The notes under the pieces: generated by a model
What the model was told of the DNA's origin: nothing
Seen by the model: the letters and a program-made list of their open reading frames with translations, nothing else
Database searches by the model: none
Made by a program: the position numbers and the translations under genes
Source: JBFGJY01 sp041576975
GTDB lineage: Bacteria > Pseudomonadota > Gammaproteobacteria > UBA4575
Assembly: GCA_041576975.1 (NCBI GenBank)
Contig: JBFGJY010000048.1
Coordinates: forward strand, 1-18,473
Length of the DNA: 18,473 nucleotides
Direction of reading: 5' to 3'
Part shown: positions 6,895 to 14,879 of the stretch, in pieces
Layout of the letters: the number at the start of each line of letters is the position of its first letter
Position numbering within the stretch: the first letter of the stretch is position 1

Positions 6895-7974
6895 TTAATT
6901 TTTAAGCATGAAATGTGGCACCCTAATGTGTTGTCGTTCAGAGTTTGAATATAGTTTAATTCGATAAAGCTTCCATGCCGTGCTTGTATATGGCTTGCAC
7001 ATGCCATAAAGAAATGGAGTATTTAAGGTAGGTATAAAAAAACGTAAATCCATAAACCAAACACAGGCTTCTGTAGCAGAATTGTCTACTCTATAAACTG
7101 TTGGTATTAAGGCAAATTTGCGGAATAGTGAAAAACCGTCCTGTTCCCAGGCTATCTTTGCATTCGCATCATCCCCAAATTGTGGGTAATAGTCCCATGT
7201 GAGATAGTGCTTTGGGCGATAAAACTTACGAATTTTGAAAAAATTTGTGTTGTCATTTGTTGGCGTAGTGCTTGGTTTGTGCTTAATAAGGTTCATCAAG
7301 GCAAGCCAATGTCCTTCATTATCACTGATGACCAACTTCCAATTAAATGGCGAAAAGGGCTGAGGCAAGGCAATAACTTGTGCATATTGCAAGCCTTGTG
7401 TGCGTGCATGATCACGCGCAATATCTATGGCCTGCTGATGTAATGCAGCCAATATCGCAATATAAAGCACAAGCACACCTACTCCTGTGGCAGCAATCAA
7501 GCGCGAACGAAAATATAGAGTAATGAGCAGAGCACACAATACTATTGCAGATAATAGTGGATCGATAACGAACGCGTATTGCAAACTGACACGATAGTCG
7601 GATATAGGTGAAAAGATTTGTGTATCCCAGCTAGTAATCACATCTAAAAGAATATGACTGCATAGAACTGTCGCACTGAGCAATACAAAACTTCTCCATT
7701 GCTTAATACGTCCCAGAATAAGCGCCATTGTTATACCCAATAACAAAGCCCATATAGGCAGCATCACGAAGGAATGTGTTATCCCGCGATGCCAATAAGT
7801 AATGAAGGCAAGCGGGTTAATTAACGCAGTTAAGTAATCAATATCAGGGAAGGCCGCAGCAATGGCTCCGCATAATACTCTTGTACCCATAGGTGGCAAA
7901 TTTTGAGCATTTTTCTGCAAACCTGTTGCATGCGCAATTAACGCACCAGCTAGTGAGTGCGTAATGGTATCCAT
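6895..7974 (-). CDS. YdjM-type (DUF457) membrane-bound metal-dependent hydrolase
   Basis: The N-terminus MDTITHSLAGALIAH, the FPDIDYL segment (42-48), WHRGITHSF (61-69) and the later HILLDVITSWDT carry the His and Asp residues of the DUF457 family. At least four membrane helices are visible in the first 180 residues. The C-terminal half is soluble and contains many aromatic residues (YRPKHYLTWDYYPQFG). The fold is classed as a metal-dependent hydrolase; in E. coli the YdjM member is LexA-regulated, and the substrate is unknown. It lies 20 bp after the TetR gene on the same strand with no visible terminator, so it is probably cotranscribed with it and possibly controlled by it. No LexA box was seen upstream. 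Confidence 0.85.
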   Translation of the reverse strand: MDTITHSLAGALIAHATGLQKNAQNLPPMGTRVLCGAIAAAFPDIDYLTALINPLAFITYWHRGITHSFVMLPIWALLLGITMALILGRIKQWRSFVLLSATVLCSHILLDVITSWDTQIFSPISDYRVSLQYAFVIDPLLSAIVLCALLITLYFRSRLIAATGVGVLVLYIAILAALHQQAIDIARDHARTQGLQYAQVIALPQPFSPFNWKLVISDNEGHWLALMNLIKHKPSTTPTNDNTNFFKIRKFYRPKHYLTWDYYPQFGDDANAKIAWEQDGFSLFRKFALIPTVYRVDNSATEACVWFMDLRFFIPTLNTPFLYGMCKPYTSTAWKLYRIKLYSNSERQHIRVPHFMLKN

Positions 7975-7994
7975 GCTTAATTAACTTTAGTAAA

Positions 7995-8624
7995 TTAGGC
8001 AGCAGTTTTGACTGGTTTCCGTACTGTAGTTAAACATTCATTTAAACTGCAGCAGCAATTTTCAATATGACTAAGTTTGCGTTTAAGAAAATTACGTGTA
8101 CGCTTTTGTTCGGCTGAAGTATCTTGAAGCCAATATAAAAAAGTACATAGGTAAATTGAGGTTAAACCGATTTCTTCGGCAATTCGTCTTATATATTGCG
8201 CTTTAAGCCCAGCAAGTTCTTGTATCCATTGCACAGTGCGACTGATGCGCAATAAACCTTGAATCTGCAAATGTATATGCAGTGGTTCAAGCTTGTACCA
8301 TAACATTTCGCGCGTAACGGTTTTATGTTCGGCAAGGGTATCCAGCCATGTAATAATTATCCTATGTAGACGATCACTCAGTTTCATTTCACCAAGCTCT
8401 TCTAGAGAAAGCTGTAATATTGCTTGATCGGCACGATCAAACCATGCTTCGACTAAATCATCTTTTTGACGAAAGTGTTGTTGAATTTCGGATAATGAAA
8501 TATCTAGATCAGTTGCAACCTCACTAAGGCGAATCTCTTCCCATGAGCGCTCTTCTGCAAGCTTAAGCGCAGAATCCAATATGCGTTGCTTGATATCCGC
8601 TCGTTTAACCAACACTGACCTCAC
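7995..8624 (-). CDS. TetR family transcriptional regulator
   Basis: The N-terminal part (about residues 10-60) is a TetR helix-turn-helix domain: IKQRILDSALKLAEE leads into the HTH with LSEVATDLDISLSEIQQHF and ends at DDLVEAWFDRAD. The remaining ~150 residues are helical, as in TetR ligand-binding domains, with a Cys pair near the C-terminus (NCCCSLNEC). The start is uncertain: GTG 8624, GTG 8615 and TTG 8612 are all possible and no clear ribosome binding site decides. The DUF457 gene lies 20 bp downstream and is the likely regulated partner. A 10-bp perfect palindrome upstream may be its own operator. Confidence 0.85.
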   Translation of the reverse strand: MRSVLVKRADIKQRILDSALKLAEERSWEEIRLSEVATDLDISLSEIQQHFRQKDDLVEAWFDRADQAILQLSLEELGEMKLSDRLHRIIITWLDTLAEHKTVTREMLWYKLEPLHIHLQIQGLLRISRTVQWIQELAGLKAQYIRRIAEEIGLTSIYLCTFLYWLQDTSAEQKRTRNFLKRKLSHIENCCCSLNECLTTVRKPVKTAA

Positions 8625-8647
8625 TGATGGTGTGTACTCTCACAATA

Positions 8648-8657
8648 CAAAATTTTG
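8648..8657. promoter_or_regulatory. Perfect palindrome, possible TetR autoregulatory operator
   Basis: CAAAATTTTG is a perfect 10-bp palindrome 24 bp before the TetR start, a usual position for an autoregulatory site. It is short and AT-rich, so chance is a real alternative. Confidence 0.2.
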
Positions 8658-8747
8658 CAGCTAAAATAAACGAAAGAATAAATATGGTTAATTAGTTAAA
8701 ATACATATATTAAGCGGTCGAAAAATAGAGCACAGACTAAAAGGTAC

Positions 8748-8786
8748 AGAGAGACTCCTTTTTATGCGAATCTCTCTAATTTTTAC
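8748..8786 (+). terminator. Hairpin with a T-rich tail in the TetR to ACT spacer
   Basis: AGAGAGA (8748-8754) pairs with TCTCTCT (8771-8777) across a 16-nt loop, followed by AATTTTTA on the plus strand. Both flanking genes run on the minus strand, where the tail is weaker (GTACCTTTT). It may end the ACT gene transcript or be fortuitous. The rest of the 250-bp spacer 8625-8874 shows nothing else. Confidence 0.25.
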
Positions 8787-8874
8787 CGGCCGTTTAGCTT
8801 CGCAAGATTAACCGTTCAATTCTTACAATCGTATCGCGGGGTGTATTTTGCAATTACCGGGTATTAGATAGCAT

Positions 8875-9291
8875 CTATTTAGCATTTAGTAATCGCGCTG
8901 CACGAGTGTAATCTTTTGGTTTTACCCAGACCATCATGCCATAGCGTTTTTTTCCTGCTGTTACGGCATTAGCAGCAGTAATGTTGATTTTTTCATTCGA
9001 AAGTTTATCAATTACCCGGCATGCGGCGCCAACCTGGTCGTCTCCTTGCACCAAAAATCCTTTCTTAACCTTACTTAGGCGCCATCCATTTTTTTTTGCA
9101 ACGCGACGGATCCCTGGCATATCATCAGATATTAAATCGATTTGAGCCTTACCTTTACCTACTGGAAATCCAGTAAATGCCAACAGGTTGATACCTTTGT
9201 CTTTCAGCGCATTTAATATTTTTGAGGCATTTCCCGCTCTCGCTGGAACCATTGCATAGCAATAGTTAACCTTTTGAACTCTGTTTGCCAT
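8875..9291 (-). CDS. Tandem ACT domain protein
   Basis: The 138 residues hold two ACT-like halves: residues 8-70 (YCYAMVPARAGNASKILNAL, then INLLAFTGFPVGKGKAQIDL) and 78-138 (FLVQGDDQVGAACRVIDKL, then INITAANAVTAGKKRYGMMVWV). ACT domains bind small ligands, often amino acids, and act as regulators. No catalytic domain is attached, so it is a free-standing ligand-sensing protein in the cytoplasm. An excellent ribosome binding site (AAGGTGGTGA on the minus strand) precedes the ATG, suggesting strong translation. It looks monocistronic, with a 7+6+7 inverted repeat about 40 bp upstream of its start. The specific ligand and partner are not evident. Confidence 0.8.
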   Translation of the reverse strand: MANRVQKVNYCYAMVPARAGNASKILNALKDKGINLLAFTGFPVGKGKAQIDLISDDMPGIRRVAKKNGWRLSKVKKGFLVQGDDQVGAACRVIDKLSNEKINITAANAVTAGKKRYGMMVWVKPKDYTRAARLLNAK

Positions 9292-9330
9292 AAATCACCA
9301 CCTTTGAAAAGATCAAAAAAAGCGTCTGTG

Positions 9331-9350
9331 ATTTGACTAAATTGTCAAAT
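9331..9350. promoter_or_regulatory. Inverted repeat upstream of the ACT-domain gene
   Basis: ATTTGACTAAATTGTCAAAT has perfect 7-bp arms and a 6-bp spacer and lies 40-59 bp before the ATG. The minus strand contains a TTGACA within it, so a bound dimer would cover a -35 element; a matching -10 at 17 bp is not clear. It is a plausible operator for a dimeric helix-turn-helix regulator. Confidence 0.4.
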
Positions 9351-9481
9351 TATTCCCAACACATTTCGGTTTCTTATTTTAACTCAAAGTAAAAGGTTGG
9401 CGTATAAAAAAATAGCTATAATTTGATGATTATATTCAAACGCATTCCATATGTGAAAATGGTTGCTTATGATTTATTAAG

Positions 9482-10012
9482 TTATGTTGATTCTAAAACC
9501 TCTGCATCCCAACTGAATTGATCATCGGAAAATGCTTTTATACAAAGTAACAAACTAGCTATCATTCCCCAGATTAAACCAACTACCACACCAGCATCTA
9601 GTATCCCCCGCCAAGGCTGTGGTAGAAGACGAAACGACAGAATAAAAATAATGATCGCTACTGTTAATATACAAGTAGCCATAATTCGTCTTTTAGGCGC
9701 ATGAAAATAGCTCATGCAAAATAATGGTGCTAATAAGAGTTGAAGGAGAGTGGTGTTGCGTAACAAATACTTAGTTCTTGCAGCAAAGCGAGGGGAAAAA
9801 CTTTTTTGAAAGCCTTTGTAACCTTCGCTATACGCCATAAAAATCAAGAATATAATAAACAATAACCATTGTATCCAATTCAATGGCATTTGTAGGGCTT
9901 CGATAGCATTAGAAGTGAGCCGCCACACGGCAAAGCCAAGCAGTATAAACAAGCCGGCCATTCCCCAGCTCGCTGCAATGATCCCGTTTACGGTTATTGG
10001 TTTCTCTTTCAT
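9482..10012 (-). CDS. Five-helix inner-membrane protein, unknown function
   Basis: The 176 residues contain about five hydrophobic helices (near 9-31, 44-61, 85-104, 108-127 and 136-158). Between helices 2 and 3 is a polar loop, EGYKGFQKSFSPRFAAR, and before the last helix is QPWRGILDAGVVVGLIWG. These look like conserved motifs of an uncharacterised membrane family, which is my impression and was not checked. It begins 38 bp after the trypsin-like protease gene on the same strand, so the two may be an operon in which the membrane protein anchors or is cleaved by the protease. No Shine-Dalgarno is evident before the ATG. No function is assigned. Confidence 0.7.
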   Translation of the reverse strand: MKEKPITVNGIIAASWGMAGLFILLGFAVWRLTSNAIEALQMPLNWIQWLLFIIFLIFMAYSEGYKGFQKSFSPRFAARTKYLLRNTTLLQLLLAPLFCMSYFHAPKRRIMATCILTVAIIIFILSFRLLPQPWRGILDAGVVVGLIWGMIASLLLCIKAFSDDQFSWDAEVLEST

Positions 10013-10050
10013 TTAAAGCAGGTTGAGCATTACCGCGCAACCCCTATAGA

Positions 10051-10842
10051 TCAATGACAGGCTTCTTTTAGAATGGGGAGAAGGCAGTCTCGATAGGGCC
10101 ACACAATGCCTAGTTCAGCTTCAAATTCTGTTTCTTCTTGTCGGTCTCGGCCAGAATAAATGCCAATAAAATCTAGTCTTTCGTGAGTAAAGCCATTTAT
10201 TTTAGATTCCTGTGGTGTAGGGTTTGATTGTTTCAACACAACAGGCGAACCTGAATAACCCTTTTTGGTTTTACCATCAATGTAAAATCGTGGTTCGGTA
10301 TTAAAAATCATTGGCTCTGAAGCGATTATGCCTGATTTATAGATGGGAAATTTATTGGGTGTTGTGGATGCCTCAAGTGGGTAACCGGTTACAAACGCTT
10401 GGTCCATCACATTTACTTGTACATTTTTTTCTAATTCTGAATCAATATCTACACAATAAATATTATAGCCATTCAATTTGTTTGATTTAACATGAATCGC
10501 TACGACATCAACCTTGCTTCTATATTGTGGATGCTCTTGCCACTTTGGATTGTTACTTTCATCATACAAGGCAATTGTATGTTCATAAGATTTGTGGCTA
10601 GCATGATCTAGTGTCACATGCCCATGAATAACTAGTTCACCAGGCAGTGCACAGGTTTTTGAATCTACTGGTTTATTGGTTTCAAAGTTTCTGCCTGAAA
10701 CCACATGCCAGCTGGTTACAAAAAAGATTTGGTTTTTATAGTTACACCAAAAGCCGGTTGCACTGCTCAATTTACATTTTGTTTTTTGAGCCAATACATC
10801 AACTTGCGCAACTCTTAAAGAATGCTCATGAATTCTTGGCAT
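10051..10842 (-). CDS. Trypsin-like serine peptidase, cytoplasmic
   Basis: The chymotrypsin-fold triad is visible in order: His46 in VTSWHVVSG, Asp112 in KVDVVAIHV and Ser197 in KGYSGSPVV. SATGFW (27-32) and GYPLEA (153-158) fit the core strands. The 263-residue protein has no signal peptide and no PDZ domain, so it is not a DegP-type periplasmic protease; it should act inside the cell. Such free-standing trypsin-like domains occur in signalling and conflict systems, but no sensor or effector domain is fused here. The partner candidate is the five-helix membrane protein 38 bp downstream. EF-G2 ends 62 bp upstream on the same strand. Confidence 0.8.
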   Translation of the reverse strand: MPRIHEHSLRVAQVDVLAQKTKCKLSSATGFWCNYKNQIFFVTSWHVVSGRNFETNKPVDSKTCALPGELVIHGHVTLDHASHKSYEHTIALYDESNNPKWQEHPQYRSKVDVVAIHVKSNKLNGYNIYCVDIDSELEKNVQVNVMDQAFVTGYPLEASTTPNKFPIYKSGIIASEPMIFNTEPRFYIDGKTKKGYSGSPVVLKQSNPTPQESKINGFTHERLDFIGIYSGRDRQEETEFEAELGIVWPYRDCLLPILKEACH

Positions 10843-10904
10843 CTTATTCGTGATCTTAGCTATAAGTGCTATGAGTTAACAATGTGCACTTACAGTACTT
10901 GTAT

Positions 10905-12992
10905 TTATGATTTTGCTTGTGCACGTTCTTTTGCTTCTTTTATGACCTCATCTGCAACGTTCTTAGGGCAGGGTAAATAATGTGAAAACTCCATCGAGAA
11001 TTGTCCACGACCCGACGTCATTGTACGTAGATCGCCAATATAACCAAACATCTCAGCTAATGGCACATCTGCCTTTACACGTGTACCCGTAGTTCCTGCA
11101 TCTTGTGATTTGATCATACCCCGACGTCGATTTAGGTCTCCAATCACATCTCCAACATGTTCCTCAGGGGTGAATACATCAACTTTCATGATGGGTTCTA
11201 GGAGTTGTGGTGCTGCTTTAGGCATTGATTGCCTATAAGCCGCCTTCGATGCTAATTCAAAAGCAATAGCCGAAGAGTCAACAGCGTGGTAGGCGCCATC
11301 TAATAACGTAACTTTTACATCAAGACATGGGTAACCCGCCAATACTCCGATTTCCATCATTGAGCCAAAGCCTTTTTGAATAGCAGGCCAATATTCGCGT
11401 GGTACATTGCCACCTGTCACAGTGGATTCAAATTGATAACCACTACCGGTTTCACCCGGTTCAATTACATAATCAATTTTTCCAAATTGGCCGGCACCGC
11501 CGGATTGTTTTTTATGTGTATAGGAATCTTCAACGCGTTGTGTAATGGTTTCACGATAGGCAACTTGTGGGGCTCCGGCGACAACTTCAACATTATGTGT
11601 ACGCTTAAGGATATCGATTTTTATATCTAAGTGGAGTTCACCCATACCTTTAAGAATAGTCTCACCACTGTCTTCATCGGTGGCAACATGAAAAGAGGGA
11701 TCTTCAGCAACCATCTTACTCAGTGCAATGCCCATTTTTTCCGATGCACCCTTGTCTTTTGGTGATACAGCCATAGAGATAACGGGGTCGGGGAATACCA
11801 TCGGCTCGAGGGTTGCAGGTGCATTTGGGTCACACAGGGTGTGACCAGTTTGCACATTCTTCATGCCTAGCACCGCAACAATGTCACCCGCTTGCGCAGA
11901 TTTGAGTTCTTCACGCGAGTCCGCATGCATTTCTACAATGCGTCCAATGCGCTCAGTCTTACCGGTAAAGGTGTTTAACACCGTCGTGCCTTTATCTAAC
12001 TTGCCCGAATAAATACGAATAAAGGTGAGGGCACCATAGCGGTCGTCCATAATTTTAAAAGCCAGTGCACGTAAGGGTTTGCTTGGGTCTACTTCTGCAT
12101 AGTTGCCGGTTTCATTACCTTCTAAATCAATTTCTGGCTGTGGATTTATTTCTGTAGGGTTAGGTAAATAATCCACTACGGCATCTAAAATCAGTTGTAT
12201 GCCTTTGTTTTTAAATGCGGAACCACAATACGTGGGAAAGAAATCCAGTGCGATAGTACCTTTGCGAATACATGCCTTAAGGGTATTGATATCGGGTTGC
12301 TCGCCATCTAAATATTTTTCCATGGCATTGTCATCATGTTCGAGTGCCATCTCCACTAACTCTTCACGGAACTGCTCCACTTTATCTGTCATGTCTTCAG
12401 GGACATCTTCGAGTTTGTAATTCATCGGATCGTCAGAACCATCCCATATCCATGCTTTGCGAGTGAGAAGATCGACTACACCAGTGAAATTATCTTCTGT
12501 TCCGATTGGAAGGGTCATTACTAATGGTTTTGCACCTAATACATCTTTAATCTGGTCGACAACACGATAGAAGTCTGCTCCCAAGCGATCTAATTTGTTG
12601 ACGAAAATAATACGCGCGACTTTGGAATCATTGGCATATCGCCAGTTGGTTTCAGATTGGGGTTCTACACCTCCTGAGCCACAGAAGACACCGACGCCAC
12701 CATCTAAAACTTTTAACGAACGATAGACTTCAATAGTGAAGTCAACGTGGCCGGGAGTGTCGATAATATTGAGGCGGTGGTCATCCCAAATGGTACTTGT
12801 AGCAGCAGACTGAATGGTAATGCCGCGCTCGCGTTCTTGATCCATAAAGTCAGTAGTCGCTTCACCATCATGTACCTCACCAATTTTATGAATCTTGCCG
12901 GTGAGGTTAAGAATTCGCTCCGTGGTTGTGGTTTTGCCAGCATCCACGTGTGCAAAGATGCCAATATTTCTGTAGGTAGAGAGGTCGCTCAT
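10905..12992 (-). CDS. fusA: Elongation factor G, second type (EF-G2)
   Basis: The 695-residue GTPase has all GTP-binding motifs: AHVDAGKT (14-21), DTPGH (78-82) and NKLD (132-135), followed by domains II-V with the expected length. Ala replaces the usual Gly at the start of the P-loop. EF-G drives tRNA and mRNA movement on the ribosome. The sequence (FCGSGGVEPQSETNWRYAN and similar stretches) resembles the additional EF-G found in Vibrio and Pseudomonas relatives, and the gene is not in a str operon: rpsL, rpsG and tuf are absent. It is thus probably a second copy, whose role may be specialised. No strong Shine-Dalgarno precedes the ATG. The assignment to EF-G is certain; the paralogue type is likely. 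Confidence 0.93.
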   Translation of the reverse strand: MSDLSTYRNIGIFAHVDAGKTTTTERILNLTGKIHKIGEVHDGEATTDFMDQERERGITIQSAATSTIWDDHRLNIIDTPGHVDFTIEVYRSLKVLDGGVGVFCGSGGVEPQSETNWRYANDSKVARIIFVNKLDRLGADFYRVVDQIKDVLGAKPLVMTLPIGTEDNFTGVVDLLTRKAWIWDGSDDPMNYKLEDVPEDMTDKVEQFREELVEMALEHDDNAMEKYLDGEQPDINTLKACIRKGTIALDFFPTYCGSAFKNKGIQLILDAVVDYLPNPTEINPQPEIDLEGNETGNYAEVDPSKPLRALAFKIMDDRYGALTFIRIYSGKLDKGTTVLNTFTGKTERIGRIVEMHADSREELKSAQAGDIVAVLGMKNVQTGHTLCDPNAPATLEPMVFPDPVISMAVSPKDKGASEKMGIALSKMVAEDPSFHVATDEDSGETILKGMGELHLDIKIDILKRTHNVEVVAGAPQVAYRETITQRVEDSYTHKKQSGGAGQFGKIDYVIEPGETGSGYQFESTVTGGNVPREYWPAIQKGFGSMMEIGVLAGYPCLDVKVTLLDGAYHAVDSSAIAFELASKAAYRQSMPKAAPQLLEPIMKVDVFTPEEHVGDVIGDLNRRRGMIKSQDAGTTGTRVKADVPLAEMFGYIGDLRTMTSGRGQFSMEFSHYLPCPKNVADEVIKEAKERAQAKS

Positions 12993-13097
12993 GTCTGTAA
13001 TCTTTATGTAATATATTCAGTAAGTTATGGAAATTATCTAAGGTGTATTAATAAGGACGGCAAGTCTACTTCATTATGTGAAACAAGGAAGCAAAAT

Positions 13098-13184
13098 ATG
13101 TGTCACTTCGTCGCTAAAATGGCTTCTGAAACCGCAAAGGCGCGAATTCTGGCCTATCTCAATGGATGCTTCAATAGGGCGTAG
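13098..13184 (+). CDS. Possible 28-aa small protein
   Basis: ATG 13098 to TAG 13182-13184 encodes MCHFVAKMASETAKARIL and ten more residues ending FNRA. AAGGAAG at 13085-13091 lies 6 nt before the ATG, an unusually good ribosome binding site for chance. The frame also continues upstream without a stop into the antisense strand of the EF-G gene, so only the part after this ribosome binding site is considered. The protein is amphipathic and basic. No family is recognised, and the spacer 12993-13275 otherwise shows nothing. Confidence 0.2.
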   Translation: MCHFVAKMASETAKARILAYLNGCFNRA

Positions 13185-13275
13185 GGGGTAAACCACATGA
13201 AGTGCTGATAGCGACTACTGAATGGAAAGCGAATTAAGCATATAAATATAAGATGACTCAATAGAAATCACATCG

Positions 13276-13689
13276 ATGAATAGAATATTTGTTTATGGCA
13301 CGCTAAAAGCTGGCTTCCCTAATCATGACGAAATGTTGATGGGAGAAAGATTTCTCGGTGCTTATACGACCGTAGAGAAATTTCCATTAGTTATTACAGG
13401 ACCTTGGTACTCACCGGTGATATTTCCGGAACCTGGTAGAGGGCACTGTGTTACTGGAGAGGTTTATGAAGTCAATGAGAATAAACTAAAAGGTCTCGAT
13501 AAATTTGAATATGTTCATTTACCTGCTGGCTTTAGAAGATATGAATTGGATGTCGTCTCTAATACAGGAGAGATGTTAAGAGTAGAAGCTTATATGCGAC
13601 CTAGAAAGTTTATCAAGGAAATCCGTTCTAGATATCTAACGATTTATCAGGATACACGTTATATCCACGCAAGTCAGAGGCAAGGTTAA
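13276..13689 (+). CDS. Gamma-glutamylcyclotransferase-fold (AIG2-like) protein
   Basis: The N-terminus IFVYGTLKAGFPNH (4-17) is the substrate-loop signature of the GGCT family, and Glu78 in LDKFEYVHLP is the probable catalytic acid. GEVYEV (61-66) and RRYELDVV complete the fold. Members cyclise gamma-glutamyl or related amide-linked amino acids, releasing 5-oxoproline; the exact substrate here is unknown. The length of 137 residues is typical and the protein is cytoplasmic. It is a single gene, convergent with the metallopeptidase gene 25 bp downstream. Confidence 0.8.
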   Translation: MNRIFVYGTLKAGFPNHDEMLMGERFLGAYTTVEKFPLVITGPWYSPVIFPEPGRGHCVTGEVYEVNENKLKGLDKFEYVHLPAGFRRYELDVVSNTGEMLRVEAYMRPRKFIKEIRSRYLTIYQDTRYIHASQRQG

Positions 13690-13694
13690 TATCA

Positions 13695-13713
13695 TCAGAA
13701 ATGTTTTTTCTGA
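13695..13713. terminator. Short hairpin between convergent genes
   Basis: TCAGAAA (13695-13701) and TTTCTGA (13707-13713) form a 7-bp AT-rich stem in the 25-bp gap between two convergent stops. The position fits a bidirectional terminator, but the stem is weak. Confidence 0.35.
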
Positions 13714-13714
13714 A

Positions 13715-14572
13715 TTAATTTAATTGCGTGTTAGGTGGGTTTTTTTTTAACCATTGAAGTGCATTCTGCGAATCAGGAAAACCTAGCTTCATCACAGTTT
13801 CTTTGTATACATCAGTAAATATTTTGGTCTCGGATAAGAGATCGAAAGTCTCCATCATGTTTTGTGCGTTATTATTCTCATGATTACAACACTCCATGTA
13901 TTTAGATATTATGTCATTGAGTCTGAGATTTTTTTCTTCGAAAAGTTTTTTATCTACATTAAGAAAATAAGATGTGCCACCCCAGTACGTACGCACATAA
14001 TAACTGGTGTTTTTTTTGAATTTTTTATAATCATTTGTGTTTTTAACAACATTGCTAAGTTCTACAATTGATACATCATCAAATTGATCGTACATACCAG
14101 CACGACTAAAGCGTTCTTGAAGTTTAGAGGTTACCTGTTCCCAGGTCATTGTATTATTTGCATACATTACTTGATATTGAAGGTAACTCGCGATCCCTTC
14201 AGCAAACCACATACTATTTTCACCTAAATAGGGGAATAGCAGATGAGATAATTCATGCGGAGCAGTCCAATCTTGGATGAATGTTTCCCATGAGTAAGAA
14301 GTATTCACGTAGAAGTGTACTGCGCGTATTGAATGTTTCTCAGTATGTGCCCAAGGGCATGGGCCATGGCCTTTGTCCATGCGATGAAAATGAACTTGAT
14401 AGTTAAAAGGTAACGGACCAAAAAGTGAGGTTAATCCACTTTCTGCATGCACAACCCAATTTATTAGCCCATTTTGTTCATCCGGTAAAAAGTTGTCTTC
14501 CCATTTCCAAATTGGATTAGCATGCACTTGATAAATAAAGAAGATAATTGGGAGTAAAAGTATTCGATTCAT
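13715..14572 (-). CDS. Secreted HExxH (gluzincin-type) metallopeptidase candidate
   Basis: A signal peptide (MNRILLLPIIFFIYQ, probable cleavage after VHA at 18) precedes a 267-residue mature part. The zinc motif HELSH (106-110) and the downstream WFAEGIASY (122-130) with Glu125 match the HExxH...E pattern of M1-like peptidases, with Glu125 as third zinc ligand. The spacing between the motifs is 14 residues, shorter than the ~18 usual in M1 enzymes, so this is a divergent or minimal member. The C-terminal 140 residues are helical and polar. Substrate and partners are unknown. Its gene stands alone between two plus-strand genes. Confidence 0.65.
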   Translation of the reverse strand: MNRILLLPIIFFIYQVHANPIWKWEDNFLPDEQNGLINWVVHAESGLTSLFGPLPFNYQVHFHRMDKGHGPCPWAHTEKHSIRAVHFYVNTSYSWETFIQDWTAPHELSHLLFPYLGENSMWFAEGIASYLQYQVMYANNTMTWEQVTSKLQERFSRAGMYDQFDDVSIVELSNVVKNTNDYKKFKKNTSYYVRTYWGGTSYFLNVDKKLFEEKNLRLNDIISKYMECCNHENNNAQNMMETFDLLSETKIFTDVYKETVMKLGFPDSQNALQWLKKNPPNTQLN

Positions 14573-14879
14573 TGTATTGAAGTGACTAAATTAGTATCGA
14601 ATAGTTTCTTCATTGGTTATTACAGCACATAAGTGATGCAGAATGGGGCAAGCATCTACATTGTTCGAAAATATGAGCTACCAGTTTTCATAAATTCATA
14701 CTAATACAAGATTAGGAGCGGCATGTGTATTCTATAGCTTGATATTTTGATCTAGCCTACGACAAATATGCAACAATTTCTCCTTTACATTACAACTAAA
14801 TAACGAACTAATAATCAAGAAAAGCACTATCTTATAATGCTTTAATAATATTGTTTTATATTCATTGAAATTTGTATAA
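14573..14879. other. Divergent intergenic region with a TATAAT box
   Basis: These 307 bp separate the metallopeptidase gene (minus) and the beta-lactamase-fold gene (plus). A perfect TATAAT lies at 14834-14839 and would start transcription near 14846, about 34 nt before ATG 14880; no good -35 element is seen. No repeat, operator or small gene could be supported in the remainder. Confidence 0.45.

Noticed and set aside
12747..13184. Long plus-strand frame overlapping the start of the EF-G gene
   Set aside because: Most of it is antisense to the conserved G domain of EF-G and has no protein-like character; only the last 28 codons lie outside and were considered separately.
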